The translations under genes and the position numbers were made by a program. Source: Galbula dea (taxonomy: Eukaryota > Chordata > Aves > Piciformes > Galbulidae). From it: 64,000 nucleotides of DNA. The stretch spans positions 1,839,726 to 1,903,725 of the forward strand of contig VWZX01001040.1 of assembly GCA_013399015.1 (NCBI GenBank). Reading direction: 5' to 3'. Shown in pieces: positions 24,901 through 36,700 of the stretch (positions are counted from its first letter, which is position 1; the number at the start of each line of letters is the position of its first letter). The notes under the pieces are model-generated. The model searched no databases. It saw nothing but the letters and a program-made list of their open reading frames with translations, and was not told the origin of the DNA.

Positions 24901-26514
24901 GTGGCATATCATGGTGGCCATCATACATGGCAATGAAAGTCCTGAATTGCCTCTGCTGGAGTTTGAGTTCTGTCTCTCTTTGATTTATGAATTAGAGTCA
25001 AATTCCAACCACCACTGCTCTTGCCAGGGCAGATGACAGCGATGAGGATGAGTTACCCTGGTGCTGTATCTGCAATGAAGATGCCACTTTGCGCTGCCAT
25101 GGCTGCGATGGGGACCTCTACTGCCAGCGCTGTTTTCGGTAAGTCTGGCACAGGCAAGTCACAGGTAAGCTTAGCCACTTGTTTTTGTTCTTCCCATTGG
25201 GCAGAAGAGCAGGCAGTAGGAGGGAAGATTTGAGGAATCCAGATCTGAGCTGAATGGTAGTCATTATGGAGATATTTAGTGTGATCAGTAGTTATCCCAG
25301 GCTTCAGGGACTGAACTGGGCTAAGGTAGAAGTGTTCTGTCTGTACTGCTACAGTGCATGTTTGAGCACATTGTCTGAGTGTTTTCTGGAGCAGCTGATG
25401 TGCTGCATTGCATTGCACTGGATGAGGTAATCGAGACCGTTGTTCAGTGACTCCTATGGCTTGCTAATGATATGGATGAATGGTCTGGGCTGGATTCCCA
25501 TAAGAGGAGAGATCAGATAGTTCAAATTCCTGAAGCTTTTCTTAGGTTGAGACTCAGCAGTCTTAAACCATGTAAAAATTTTTTTTTGGCAAAATATGTG
25601 TACATAAACATCTTTTTCTCTTCTCAGGCCTTGCAGCAGCTGTAGTCTTGGCTCTTAAACATCTGAACCTTGATTTTTGACAAAAAAGTTGCATGTCTCA
25701 GATTTGGAGGGTTAATTGGTTTGAATACAAAACTATTCCTTGCAGCTTGTCTGGCTTCTCTTTCATGCCTCAAAAGTACTGGGTAGTTGCCTGGGTTCTC
25801 AGATGAGTGCAGGATGACGTTTAGGCAGCAGCATGCTAAGAATCTGGTTGGGATAGTAAAAGGTGCTTTTGTGTGTGTTTTCTCATTTCCTGCAAATGTT
25901 TTTGTGGAAGGGTGAAAATGGAATGGGGGAGAATGGTAAGAAAACATACAACTGGCAATGTTAGGTGATTAAAAACAAAACAAAAACCCCCAAACCTATC
26001 AGACAGCAAACATCAGTAAAAGCAGAACCAGCAGACTGGCAGGTGAGTGAGTGTATCAGTTGCATGCGGCAGATGCAAGCTTGTGTCTTACTCAAGGCTG
26101 CCTGTTTCTGTGCATGGTTAAGAGAACTGTTAAGAGTTATCATAGGTGCTGAAAATGAGCCATCAGTTAAATGAATCTCTTTAAAAGGAAAAGAGGCAGA
26201 GGGACCTGTTGCCCTGTCCCATTTCTGCAGGCAAGGATGAGCAGAGCTTTCCACAAAGCACCTCAGAGTTTTCTGTTGCAAGCAAATATCTTAAGTAGTC
26301 AGTCTACATGGATGCCAGTCAAGTTCTCACAGCTAACCCTTGGGATAGGTTCCTAGTTAAAGACTGCTGGCAGTCATCTTGTGCAGTGGCTGAGTCCTTG
26401 CCTGCCTATTTGCTTCTGACTGCCCTGTGTTTGCTTCTTAGGGAAGGCCATGATGAATTTGACCTGAAGGACCACCACACATCCTGCTATCATCTTCCTC
26501 ATAAGCAGAAGTGA
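15986..26514 (+). CDS. ZFYVE19: ZFYVE19 (ANCHR), abscission/NoCut checkpoint regulator, complete
   Basis: Eleven coding exons join in phase to 410 codons with stop: 15986-16039, 16547-16665, 18441-18494, 18970-19127, 20261-20406, 21190-21304, 21850-22059, 22569-22648, 23356-23470, 25033-25138 and 26442-26514. Residues 1-58 form a FYVE-like zinc finger (MDSRCYGCASKF...CKSCGRSFCSGC...KVCKQC). Paired ExRLxxL helices (AEIEARLAALKDD, QEMEDRLAVLQGR) match the MIT-interacting motifs of the human protein. A charged coiled-coil-like segment (LREENTRQEKIL) precedes the acidic KLPDSDEE stretch and LDEASGFNIP. The C terminus is a second cysteine-rich finger (WCCICNEDATLRCHGCDGDLYCQRCFREGHDEF). Human ZFYVE19 binds VPS4 and delays abscission at the midbody ring. 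Intron 1 begins with GC. Exon 9 must end at TCA|GTGAGT (23470) to keep frame with exon 10. The start matches the internal human methionine MESRCYGC; a longer upstream start is not visible. Confidence 0.95.
16040..16546 (+). other. ZFYVE19: GC-AG intron 1 of ZFYVE19
   Basis: Exon 1 ends AAG AAA GAG and the intron starts GCAAGT, giving AG|GCAAGT, the typical context of GC donors; the acceptor is 'tctctgcag'. Joining here gives KKE-CGCKSCG, in register with human KKE-YGCKNCG. No GT donor nearby gives the same register. Confidence 0.75.
16666..18440. other. ZFYVE19 intron 2
   Basis: This is intronic DNA flanked by a GTAAGA donor and a cttccag acceptor. I see no repeat or RNA gene that I can name. 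Confidence 0.7.
19695..19870 (-). repeat. CR1 retrotransposon fragment
   Basis: The reversed CR1 3' end ('atcatagaagcatagaatc', then 'ggttggaatagacctttagg') is followed by 'tcaagtccagcc' and a diverged internal part. It lies in antisense orientation within ZFYVE19 intron 4 (19128-20260). Confidence 0.85.
23765..23912 (+). repeat. CR1 retrotransposon 3' fragment
   Basis: The fragment contains 'ggttggactagatgatcttg' and ends in 'gatgattctgtgat', the CR1 3' terminus in sense orientation. It lies in ZFYVE19 intron 9 (23471-25032). The rest of that intron shows nothing I can name. Confidence 0.92.
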
Positions 26515-26683
26515 TTTCACTTTTCATGGGCAGAAAAGGAGATGGAGAACAGGAAAAGAGAAGAGTTTGCCATATGGGAAGAGTCCAAGTGGATTTGCAG
26601 CTAGAATGGGTGATGTTTTGGACAGTTGAAGGATGTGCTGTAATCTGAGAGAGGCTTGGAGGGTGTGTGACTTCGTCCTCAGA

Positions 26684-26689
26684 AATAAA
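26684..26689 (+). promoter_or_regulatory. ZFYVE19: Candidate polyadenylation signal AATAAA, ZFYVE19
   Basis: The signal lies 170 bases after the ZFYVE19 stop codon. A second one at 26953-26958 could serve a longer 3' UTR. Confidence 0.5.
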
Positions 26690-26959
26690 ATCGGAGGAAT
26701 GCAGAGTTTGCTGTGCATGTTTAGGGATAAATGAGGACTTGATATGAGGAGGTGGGTATCAGTCTGTAAATACAGATGGCAAGGCAATGTGGGTAGCAGA
26801 AAAGATGTGTTTCAGGCAGTTCTGACTAAGGCTGATAAATAACTTCCTGCTTTTGCTAACAGCTTACGCACTGGTTTTACAGGCAGCAAAGCACTTTGCA
26901 CTAAGAAAACTGTCTATATTGTGATCACATGTGGTGAGAACTTCCAAAGAATAATAAAA

Positions 26960-29900
26960 GCTATTTATGGAGGCCTGTAGTTAAAGTCTGTCCTGGAAAT
27001 GCTTGATAACCCTTTACAAAGTGTTGCTGTCTTGTAGTGGTATCTTAGTCCTAGTGTCAGGTTTGATTTAGGGAAAGAAATGAAGAATCTTGAAGTCATT
27101 ACAAATGTTTCTATGTTGTGGCTGGAAAAGGTGCAGGGGCTACTCTGCATTGATGGTTGGTGTTGCTTATGTATTTGAAATGAAGGATGCTTTATAAAGG
27201 TAATCTGCTACTGAAGCACAGCATTGTGATCTGCAATGGCTTTGCTGTGGTTCCATGTGGTCAGTAAGAGTAGCATATTACTCTGGAAGAGTTCTGTATT
27301 AGACTGAAAGTGGGGTTTGGCTCTGTTTATTTTTGGTCCCCGGTAAGATAAAGATTTTACCTATGTGATGCTTTTTTTTCTGGCTATGAAAGAAGCACTA
27401 CTATGCTCATGCCCCTCCCTGGAGACAGTTCAGATGCAAGTGATGCTTGCCAGTGATGACAGCACCCAGAATTGCTTTGAATACCTGACTTAACTTACCC
27501 TAATTTAGCTCTAATATCCCATGAGCTGTTCCCAGGACTACAGTGTGGTTTCAGAGACAGCTCTCTAAGGTTGACAAAATTACAGTGACAAAAAAATCAA
27601 GGATTTTCCTTTGACAGGCTGTTTCTAGTGACTCTTACCTGTCTGGTTTGACACTGCCACTCCCAGCTGACTGCTATGCCCCTTCACTCAAGGTCACTGC
27701 CTCTGTAGGTGAGTTGATGAAACAGTGTTTGCCTGCATCTTAGTCACCCATGGTCAGAGCACAGCAAATAAATTAAACTACTGCTGAAGATGGTTTGTGC
27801 TAACATTCTGGACTGGATCAGGCCCTTCTACACTGTCTGGTACAGGTTTCTGTTGAATAGTAATACTGCAGGTTAACACACTCAAAATTGCAAGTGTATC
27901 TGGCAGTGCCTTCAAACCCTTTTGTTAGGAAGGGGTGACCAAACCTTACTCATGTGGAGGATCTTTCTCCTGGCAGTCCTTGATTCACCAGTGCCTGTCT
28001 CTTGGGACAGGTAGATAGGAAAAGTACTTGAGTTGTTCTGATTCGAGAGCTCACAATGAGCCCTTTGTTACACAAAATGTAAGTAAAGATGTACTGCCCT
28101 GAGGAGCTTGGAGTCAGAAAAATGAAAACAAAATGCTGTTCCAGTTTTGTGTTACTCTATGAATGACACTTTCATTACTATTTGACCTGGATAATTAATC
28201 TGATATCAAGAGAGCCCAGTTCTCTCTTAGGTTAAATCCTTTGTGTTTTCCATGTAGAGAAGATACTTGTTCTTATCCTCTCTAAGACTGAACTACTCCA
28301 CTGGGTTTCAGCCTGTGTCCTTTCCAAGCAGTTAATAGACATTTTAATTCCTGTTTACTGCTGCTGCTTTTTTTTTTTTTTAAGTACCTTAATATGAGTT
28401 GATGCACTACTTGCAACATTTTGAATGCATCATCAGCCACAGCTTTGAGCTTGTGCAGTTAGGCAGCCCAAGTCTTGTAAGCCCTGCCCTGTTCACAGCA
28501 GTAGTGAAGGAGCAGGTTACAGCCAGAAGTTTTATTTTCCCAGATTGGTTTCTGTGGGACCATCCCAAGGAATCCAGAAATGTACACAACCCTGTACCTG
28601 AAATAAGACTTAGTCATACATGGAAGAGTCTCTTCAGTCATACACACCTATGCTGATGCTTTCCCTCCACCACTAATGGACATTTTTGTGGCTGCTGAGC
28701 TTTCTGCTTGTAATTGGCCATTTCAGTAGCAGCCCAGTCACTTTCCCCTGAAAAGCCATTCCCACTGTAGCTGTTGCTGCAGTGACCTCCATGTAGAAGG
28801 GGTATCTAGACCAACTGTCTGTAGTTCTTTAAAGAAACATTCTTACATAGTGTCTGTATCCCAAACATTACACCCTAGTGATGGTGCTGAGAAACAGCAA
28901 AATTAATGGGAAGCTGTAAAGAAACAAATTAAAAAATTTAAATATTTAAAAATTGAATTTGGTCTATCCTTATGGTCTAGGCTGAGAACAGCCAAAAAGT
29001 AAATGAAAGCAAATGTGATTTACTACTTCTAAGAACTAAAGAAAAAGAAGGTGCCCTGGTTGCCTTACGTTGCTTTTGCTTTAGCACCCCTGAGCTGAGA
29101 CATCATCTAGCACTGGCCACATCTTGCTTTGTTCCCCATGATCACAGTGTGATCATTTGAAGTGGTGTTTCAGAACCAACTGCACATCCTGTGGGCTGCA
29201 TCTTACTCTTTTTTTTTTATTGCTATTTGCAGAATAGGCACAAAGACAACTTCTATCAAGCAGTTTCAAGAACCTGTTTCTTCCTGGGTTCTAACAGTGT
29301 CTGCCTTAAAGCATAGATAAGTTCTTTTTGCCTTATCCCATATTGAGGGAATACAGAACAATGCAGAGGATGGAGAAAATCTGTCTCTTGGGCCAGAGGA
29401 GAGGTGTGTCAGGTTTTTGTGCTGTCACAGCTCAGCCAAATCAAACCAAGCCTCATGGTAGGTTATGTAGTAAGTCTGAACTCATATGCACTACTATGCT
29501 GCAGCTAATTACAGCTCTAGTTTAGGACACTCAGCTCATGGCCTGTCCACCTAGATCTTCTATCTGAACTTACATTTGAACCTTGTCTGTGTTTTTTTTC
29601 ATAAGAGCTCTTTGGCAGTGTGATGCTCACCTTTCCCAAGGATGTGATAACTTGAGTCTTAGCAAGTGTCAGTCCATGAGCAGTGCCTGATCTACAACCA
29701 GTGCAGCTCTGGATTGTAATCTTGTTATTTTATTTAAAAAAATTGAAATTTCAGGAAGGCAAGCATGTCCTATTAGCCCCTTACTAAGCCAGAAATAGCA
29801 TGTCTGTAGGGCTACTATAGATATATATGGACCTGATAAAGACAGATCATTTCTCCAGCCTAGCATGTGAAGTTTAGGACCTGTTGGATCAGCCTTAGGA

Positions 29901-31039
29901 CAAGGCATGAACTGCATGGCTTGCTAACTTCCAAGAGGCTGTTGCATACAAGAGCAGTTGTTACTGCAGCTTGGATTTTGTCCAAGGCATGAACTGCATG
30001 GCTTGCTAACTTCCAGGAGGCTGTTGCATACAAGAGCAGTTGTTACTGCAGCTTGGATTTTGTCCTCGCAGATATGTGCACAGCTTACAGCTTGTTTACT
30101 GACACTTCCACTGGAAAACAGGAGGAACACAAAAGGTAATAGTCAGCACCCTATTACTGATAAAAAGACTCATGTATTTAAGATATTACTGGTCCAGCAC
30201 AAAAGTTCCTGTTTCTCTTTGTTAGCTAATCTTTGTTCCAGAGTTGGCCCCTTCTGTCCCTGTCTGACAAGACATGCACTCAAAATCCCTGAACATACTG
30301 ATATATAGGAGTCCCTCTGGATGTGACTCAGCAACTTGTCTCTTGTGGTTGAGGGACAGGACAAAATGTGAGAGTCTGCTCTGCCTAAGCAATCAGTCTC
30401 CACTTGCCATCTTATTTCCTAGCCATATGTGTCAAGTTACTGACTCGCTGAGAGGCTGGATGTAGTTTCCTCTGTAATTTTCCAGCCACACATTAGTTGC
30501 AGCCAGAAGAGTTTGTGCAGCAAGACAATGTGTCCTGCTTCTCATTTGTGAGAACCTACCTGTCTGCAAAAGGCTCACTCCAGGATGCTCCCTGCAGAGA
30601 AACTGGAAGCAGGGATTTTTTTCACAGAAGTTTGTCTTTAGTGTCTAAAAAGAGAGCAGAAGCATGCAGTGCATGGCTGGTTTTCTCTGGTTTAATATAC
30701 AAAATAAGCATTTTTCCAATATTTTTTAAATGATGAGAAAAATCATTCTCAGGCCTTGCTCCTTTAGAAGACACTTCTAAATCATTCAGTTCTAAATTCC
30801 ACAAAAAGGAAAAAAAAATTCTCTTCCATTAGCCTTAGCAGCTGTTTCACTAACTTCCCCTGAAGTAGACCAGGTGCACTCAGATGTATTTCTTTCATCC
30901 AACTGTATATTTTCTGTCCAGCCTTCATGATTATCAGAGGCTTAGTAAGATTTATGAAGTAGCTGCAATGCTGTAGAGTCAGGTACAGCAGTACCAGGCA
31001 GGAGATCACAGCTGGGTTCTAGCTAGACTGAAACAAGCT
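26960..31039. other. Intergenic or PPP1R14D 3' region without recognised genes
   Basis: I found no convincing exon on either strand. It holds a poly-T run near 28371 and an 82-bp tandem duplication at 29901-30064. By synteny the 3' exon(s) of the minus-strand PPP1R14D gene could lie here, but none was identified. Confidence 0.45.
29901..30064. repeat. 82-bp tandem duplication
   Basis: Two adjacent copies (29901-29982 and 29983-30064) begin 'caaggcatgaactgcatggc' and end 'cttggattttgtc'. I see one difference (aagagg versus aggagg). The near identity suggests a recent duplication. It carries no ORF that I can support. Confidence 0.95.
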
Positions 31040-31192
31040 TCAGCTAAAGAGTAACTGATTTTCTGTGTTGATGAATTGGGTGATAACCAATGCCTTGTTT
31101 TCCTTGCAGTAGTTGGAAAGAAAGAAGTCTTTGATGAGCGTTTCAGAATTGTATTGGTGCTCCTCAGCCAGCATGAAAATTCCTAGAAGAAA
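31040..31192 (-). CDS. Candidate 3' terminal exon of PPP1R14D (weak)
   Basis: On the minus strand a good acceptor (TGTCCTTCCTTTAG) is followed in phase 0 by 50 open codons and a stop. The peptide contains NSETLIKDFFLSN, which can be laid ungapped over the family helix of the type PTEEFIKELLSR with mostly conservative changes. Joined to exons 1 and 2 it would give 143 residues, close to the human length. However, the segment before the helix is longer than usual and identity is low, so this may be chance. Confidence 0.2.
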   Translation of the reverse strand, partial: FLLGIFMLAEEHQYNSETLIKDFFLSNYCKENKALVITQFINTENQLLFS

Positions 31193-31199
31193 CTAAAGG

Positions 31200-33776
31200 A
31201 AGGACACTTGTCCTGTTCCCCAGATTAACATGCCCTTTAAGAATCAGGAAAATGTCCAGTCTAGCTCTTCTGTGTGCATAGATCTGGAAGGAGTGGAGAC
31301 TTCAAACCACTGGTATAAAGTTCCCAAACTTGGTGTTGTTTTTCAATAGCAGTAAGTCCTAAACATATTCTGAAGTGATGTTACTGGGTTTGGGGGGTTT
31401 CTTTTAGGTTTTTTTTTGTGGGGAAGATGCACATTTCTTTGTGATCAAAGCTGGTATTCCATGTGAGCAAAGTTATTTCTTCTGAGGATTGGTGACTCTT
31501 CGGAGACCTTTCAATCGACTAAGCAATTCCGTAATGAAGTCCTACAATGAGAATTGGTTAAAGAAGGATGTCATTTTAATTCCAGCCTTTAATTCTGTGG
31601 CACTTGCATTATTCCCACATTTGTCTTCATGTTGAGCAGAAACCTGAATTTTGACATATATTGAGCAAACATCAATGTTTTTTTAGGAAAGGATGGATGA
31701 GAAGAGTCTAAAAGCTCCTCTACTTCCCCTGTCTCCCTCTGGAACAGCCATGTTTGCTTTCTCCCTCTGGAGCCAGCCTGCTGCTCTTTATCCCAGATAC
31801 CTGCTTTTTCCACCTTGAGGTGACCTCAGGATGCTCTTGTCCTGTGTTAGGTTCCACTGTTTCCTGTTGCCACCCTAACCTCCTGCCCACTTCTGCTGGC
31901 CCCTCCAAATATAGGACAAAACAAGCTGCTTCTCTTGTTGAACCTGTAGAGCTCCGTGTTGTGGATTGCAAACCATCTTTGGAGCTATACCAATTCTACA
32001 AGGAAGTGGCTAGTAGAGAAGAGGTGGAGCAAAACACATGTAGGATTAATGATAACCTGGAGCAGGGTTTGAGGAGAGGCAGAGCAGATAGATGAGCAGT
32101 TAATGGAGATAACCTTTTTGCTGACACAGCCAAGGACTATGAACCAAACTGGGCCATCTGGTTATTCCAAGCAGAAGTCAATATGACTAGTGCAAACTTT
32201 ACCTTCTGCATGACAAGTAACATCACCATGAGAAGTGTGCAGCCTTTCTTCACTCAGAGAGATACCTTGCCTAATTGCAAGCACATGTAGCTATCTGGAA
32301 GTATTGCAGCTTGTCACCATTTGTGCTGTGCAGAAGCCCAGCTTCCTCACTTGGGTGATCAGAGGTTGCCTGCCACAGCAGCTCTGGAAGTAAATGCCTA
32401 GGATCATATAGATATTTGCAGTCAGAGGAAACCAGTTTGTTTTCTTTGCTTTCTGCAAATATGCTGCTGTGATCTTTCAAGGGGACCAGACTCAAGATCA
32501 CCAGGATGCAAGGACATATTTTTGCCAATGGGGTAGCAGTGTCTGTTTTTAGTAAGTGCTGTGCTGTCTACAAGACACTTCTGTAGCTCATGAATCAGTA
32601 GTAAACTCTTCTCAATTACCTCTCTGGGAATGTGGGATTCTTGCCTAAGATCTGAAATTCAGACACTCTGAAAACTACTTCCCTATTGCCAGCCTTGTAC
32701 ACTGAACCCCTGCTAGGACACTGTCTATAATGATTTACTACAGCCAAGTTTAATTTCAGTGGTAGTTGTGCATCCACCTCATTTCCCATATATTGGCCCC
32801 TGTACAGCTGCATAGGCTTGACAAGATCTGGAGAATGATGAATTATGTCCAAGCACAATGTTCACATGTGATGTGTGTGACTGAAGCAGTGATGGAAAAC
32901 CCTGTTTTGCACAAGTATACAGTCCAACAAAGGCAACTGCTGTGTGGTGCATGCACTACATTGCAAAATACTGGCCTCCAGTTCTTTGGACATTGTGACA
33001 GCTTGTGGGATTTCTTTAACTTTCTAACTCAGTACTGGTAATTGTCAAGTTTACATGGGAAAAAGACCCACTTATGTGGCCACTGCCTAACAATTATCTG
33101 CCCAATTCAATCTAAGGGCCATCCTACATTCTTGTTGCTCATAACACTAGAGTGGTTTAAGCCAAGAATGCATTTAGCTAACAGTGTGCAAGATGGTTAT
33201 GTGAGCTGCATCACTTTGGCTTTTCTGCACTGAGGACCAGATAGCATCTCAGCCTATTCATCTTAGGAGGTCCAAAACATGGAATGAACTTTCTCTGGTT
33301 GTAAAGTGTAGTTCTGCATTTGCTTCACTGCTTTGCCTTCAGCTCTCCCATGTAGATTTACATGTTTTTCTAATAGAGCAGAACAAAGTGGCAAACACCT
33401 CCTATTGGGAATTAAATAAATCTGCAGCATCATGGTTAGGCACTCTAATATCTTGGCTATTCAGTCAAGCAGCAATGAAGACACAGTCTTAGAGTAGAGT
33501 ATAATATATATATATTGATGGTGTTTGACTCACCTCTGTGGGGCTGGAGCACTCATGGAGGATTTCCTAAAAACCAAGGGGGAGTCATTTTAGTATTTTA
33601 TGAGTTGACCTTTTCTCCCCTCCCTCTAGAAAGAGTATATAATCTTACTGCATTTGACAGGCTAAGACACAAGGAATCTCCATGCAACACTGTATACACA
33701 TATTCTGTACCCCACACACCACCACTTTTTATTAAGAAAGTCCCTGACTTCAAGTCACCAAGTTCCTCTATCTGAC
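31200..33776. other. Putative PPP1R14D intron, no other feature
   Basis: The stretch contains a short AT microsatellite (about 33504-33515) and no recognisable exon. Short ORFs on both strands look random. Confidence 0.4.
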
Positions 33777-36700
33777 CTGTAGTTTTAATTTCTGTTCTTC
33801 ATTAGGGACCTCCAGGAGATCTTCAAGATCAATTTGTGGTTCAGGAGCTGCTGCTTCTGGTTCTTCTCTTAGCTAAAAAACAAAACAACACACAAACAAA
33901 CAAACCACACAGTTAGGAAACTTTAGAACTTCTAAGAGCTCTAGAGGCCATCTTTAAAGAACTGAGCAGCTGAGCTGGAACTAGTAACAATAATACTATG
34001 CTGCAGAGTTGAGGCCAAGATGTAAATTGTTTCAGAATATGGAGGTTGTTATAAAGAGTGCATAGGTTCCAGCCCTCTGCAGTATCTGCAGCAGCTGTAC
34101 ATCCTGATGTACACATCCTGATACTACTACTCAGGAACAATCATCTCTTATGGAAAGACCCTTTCAAGAATATCCAACTGCAATGCAATGTAAGCTAGCC
34201 TGAGACAACCCTTGTCTATGAAGAGAGTGCACAAGCATTCACCAAAAACAAACCCACAACTAATACAAGGAGATTTTAGACTTTTAGGCTAGATACATTT
34301 CATGTAGTTGGTATTTGTACTAAGGCTTTTTGCAGTAAATGGAGAGAAAAACAATTTTGAAAGGCCTAACTATATTTTGCCAACTTTCTGTAGCAGACAT
34401 GAACAGGATACAATAGTCTCTTCTAATATAAGAGAGACCCCAAACTTTGGTGATTGCAGTAATAGTCTTGTAATGTGTAGGAGCATTAATTGGAAATATT
34501 TGTAAACCTGGTGACAGGCATATTTTAGCTCCACATGTCTCCACAAGGCTGTAAGATAAGCTGTGCATTTGCAAAATGAATCTTGACAACACAACACTAG
34601 TGATATTTTAACATAGTAATCAGCGAGGATACTGAGTAAACAGTGTGATACCTGATTGCTGAGGAGCATTTATGGATGTGTATGTAAAACATTAAACAAT
34701 AAAGGCAATACTTACAGGAAAAAAAAGAAACTTATTCCAGGCAGTCTCTGATACCAAGCCAGAGAGGAAGTAAAAAACCTTTGTTCAGCTTTGTTACAGA
34801 GCTGACTTCACAATAAGTAATAAAACAGAGTTAAACATACTGCACTGTGACCAATAAAGCATTTCTTTTTGAAAGTAATAGTTTTCATGTGACTGTTTAG
34901 ACAGCAGGTGTTGATCCAGCCTGACTTTGTCTCTGGCAAAGAAGTTTAATTGGCAAGGAGCTTGACACAGTGTAGGAGCTCCCTACAGCCTTCTGGTCTC
35001 ATTGTGGATGGTGTTCTGGCTTCCACATCCAGGGAATCACCTTGAAAATCAGAATTGTCTCCCAAGTCTTAGTTTTGTTGCAGAAAGCCTCATGACAGTT
35101 AAATAGCATAATGGGGTGATGTTTGAACTAACCTTGCTGCCACTTGAACCTGCAATGCTGTTTATTCTGACTCCATCAGACAGGTTTCTGGGAGACACTG
35201 AGGAACATTGCACTGCCAAGGGCAGGTGGAGCAAAGGAAGAAGCTGTCAAAGAGACAATGTAGTGGCAGTCCACAGGTCTAAGGAAGGCCAGACTAGCAG
35301 AGCTAACTAAATAGTCTTGCCACAGTGCACAAAGGAGAGTAGGAGGACCTGCTGGACACCTGGGTGATTGCAAGTAATTTACTGCAGCACATGTGTTTAT
35401 TTGAGAAGATGCTACGTAACACGCTGTTGTACCCTATTAACAGTCTCTGACCTGGCACAGCATCACATTATGTAGTTCCTGGTAGATTGGCCCAAATACA
35501 CAGGAAGCTGGGAAGCCTGTTATGCTAGAGAGCTGATAGTAATCCACTGGCAATCTGTTCCTGTAAGGGCATGGCTGGATTTCTCACTTGTGCATACTGG
35601 GATTTTGTAGTAGGAAAAAAAAATACCCACTTTGGGCAGCTACTTTGATGATAGTAAACTTCTCAGAAAACCAGAAGTGATAACATAACCTAACTTGATT
35701 TTCTGACACCTTTACAAGTGTACATCTGTAGATTTGGGCAAGTAAGAGTAGCACACAGGGTACCTCATCTTGGGTGATGTTACTGGTGACACCAAGTGCT
35801 TCTTGTCTATCTCATACCTCTGCGCTCCCAACCTGCTCTGTAAAACTGCAAAAATTCCCCAAAGAGCAAGAAGTTCTCTTACTCCAAGCAGCAGCCATTC
35901 TCCTTGCTTACCTCTGACAAATCTCAACAGTCAGGCTAAGGGTTCTCTAAACTGAGCTACCAGCCCCAGGGACAGTCCCTTAAATGCCAGTTTGGCATCA
36001 CTGTCACTGTTCTTTTGAATAGCCTCCACTCACAAGGACCACCACTCTAGCACTTTGCAGACAGGCTGAATTTTACCTGTCTGACTAGGTCTAGCAATAC
36101 CATCTACTCCTATGTACAACTATATAATGTTTCATAATGCATTATCAAGAGATCTAAGATACAGCTGAGAATTTATTACTGAAATTTTATAAACTATAGA
36201 AGAAAAATAGAAATTCACAATTAAGTACTGAAGAGATTATGAGCTTTTATCATTTGTCATTTTTACTAAACAAGCTATAAAATTGTTTGGGAAGTCTAAG
36301 AATGTTAATTAACAGAATAGAAGCACTGATATACTCATTTTCAGAGGAGCCATGCATTTGCAACAGAAGGAAGGACCTTTCCCTCCATATTTATTTTCTG
36401 ATGCATGTTTTTTGCATATGGCATAAATGAAAACAGAAGTTAGCTATTTTCCTCTCCCAACATGGCATGAGAATGGGGGATGTTTTCACAAATATCAAGT
36501 TGGAAACAGTTACACAGAAAGTTATGATAATAATAATAATAAACAACAAAAGCAGCAACAATAATAAGATAGCCTCAGAGACAGTTCCTGGATTTTGGCT
36601 CTTCAGCTGTGGAGCTGACATCATTCAGTGGCTCTCAGGCCCAGAAAATGAGCCTGGGCAGGTAAAAGCTTCTCTGTACCATCATGGCATATAGCACAAA

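Noticed and set aside
30820..30860. Minus-strand LLQGKLVKQLLRLMEE as the last helix of PPP1R14D
   Set aside because: The resemblance is only a leucine/lysine pattern, with no acceptor in the right phase nearby.
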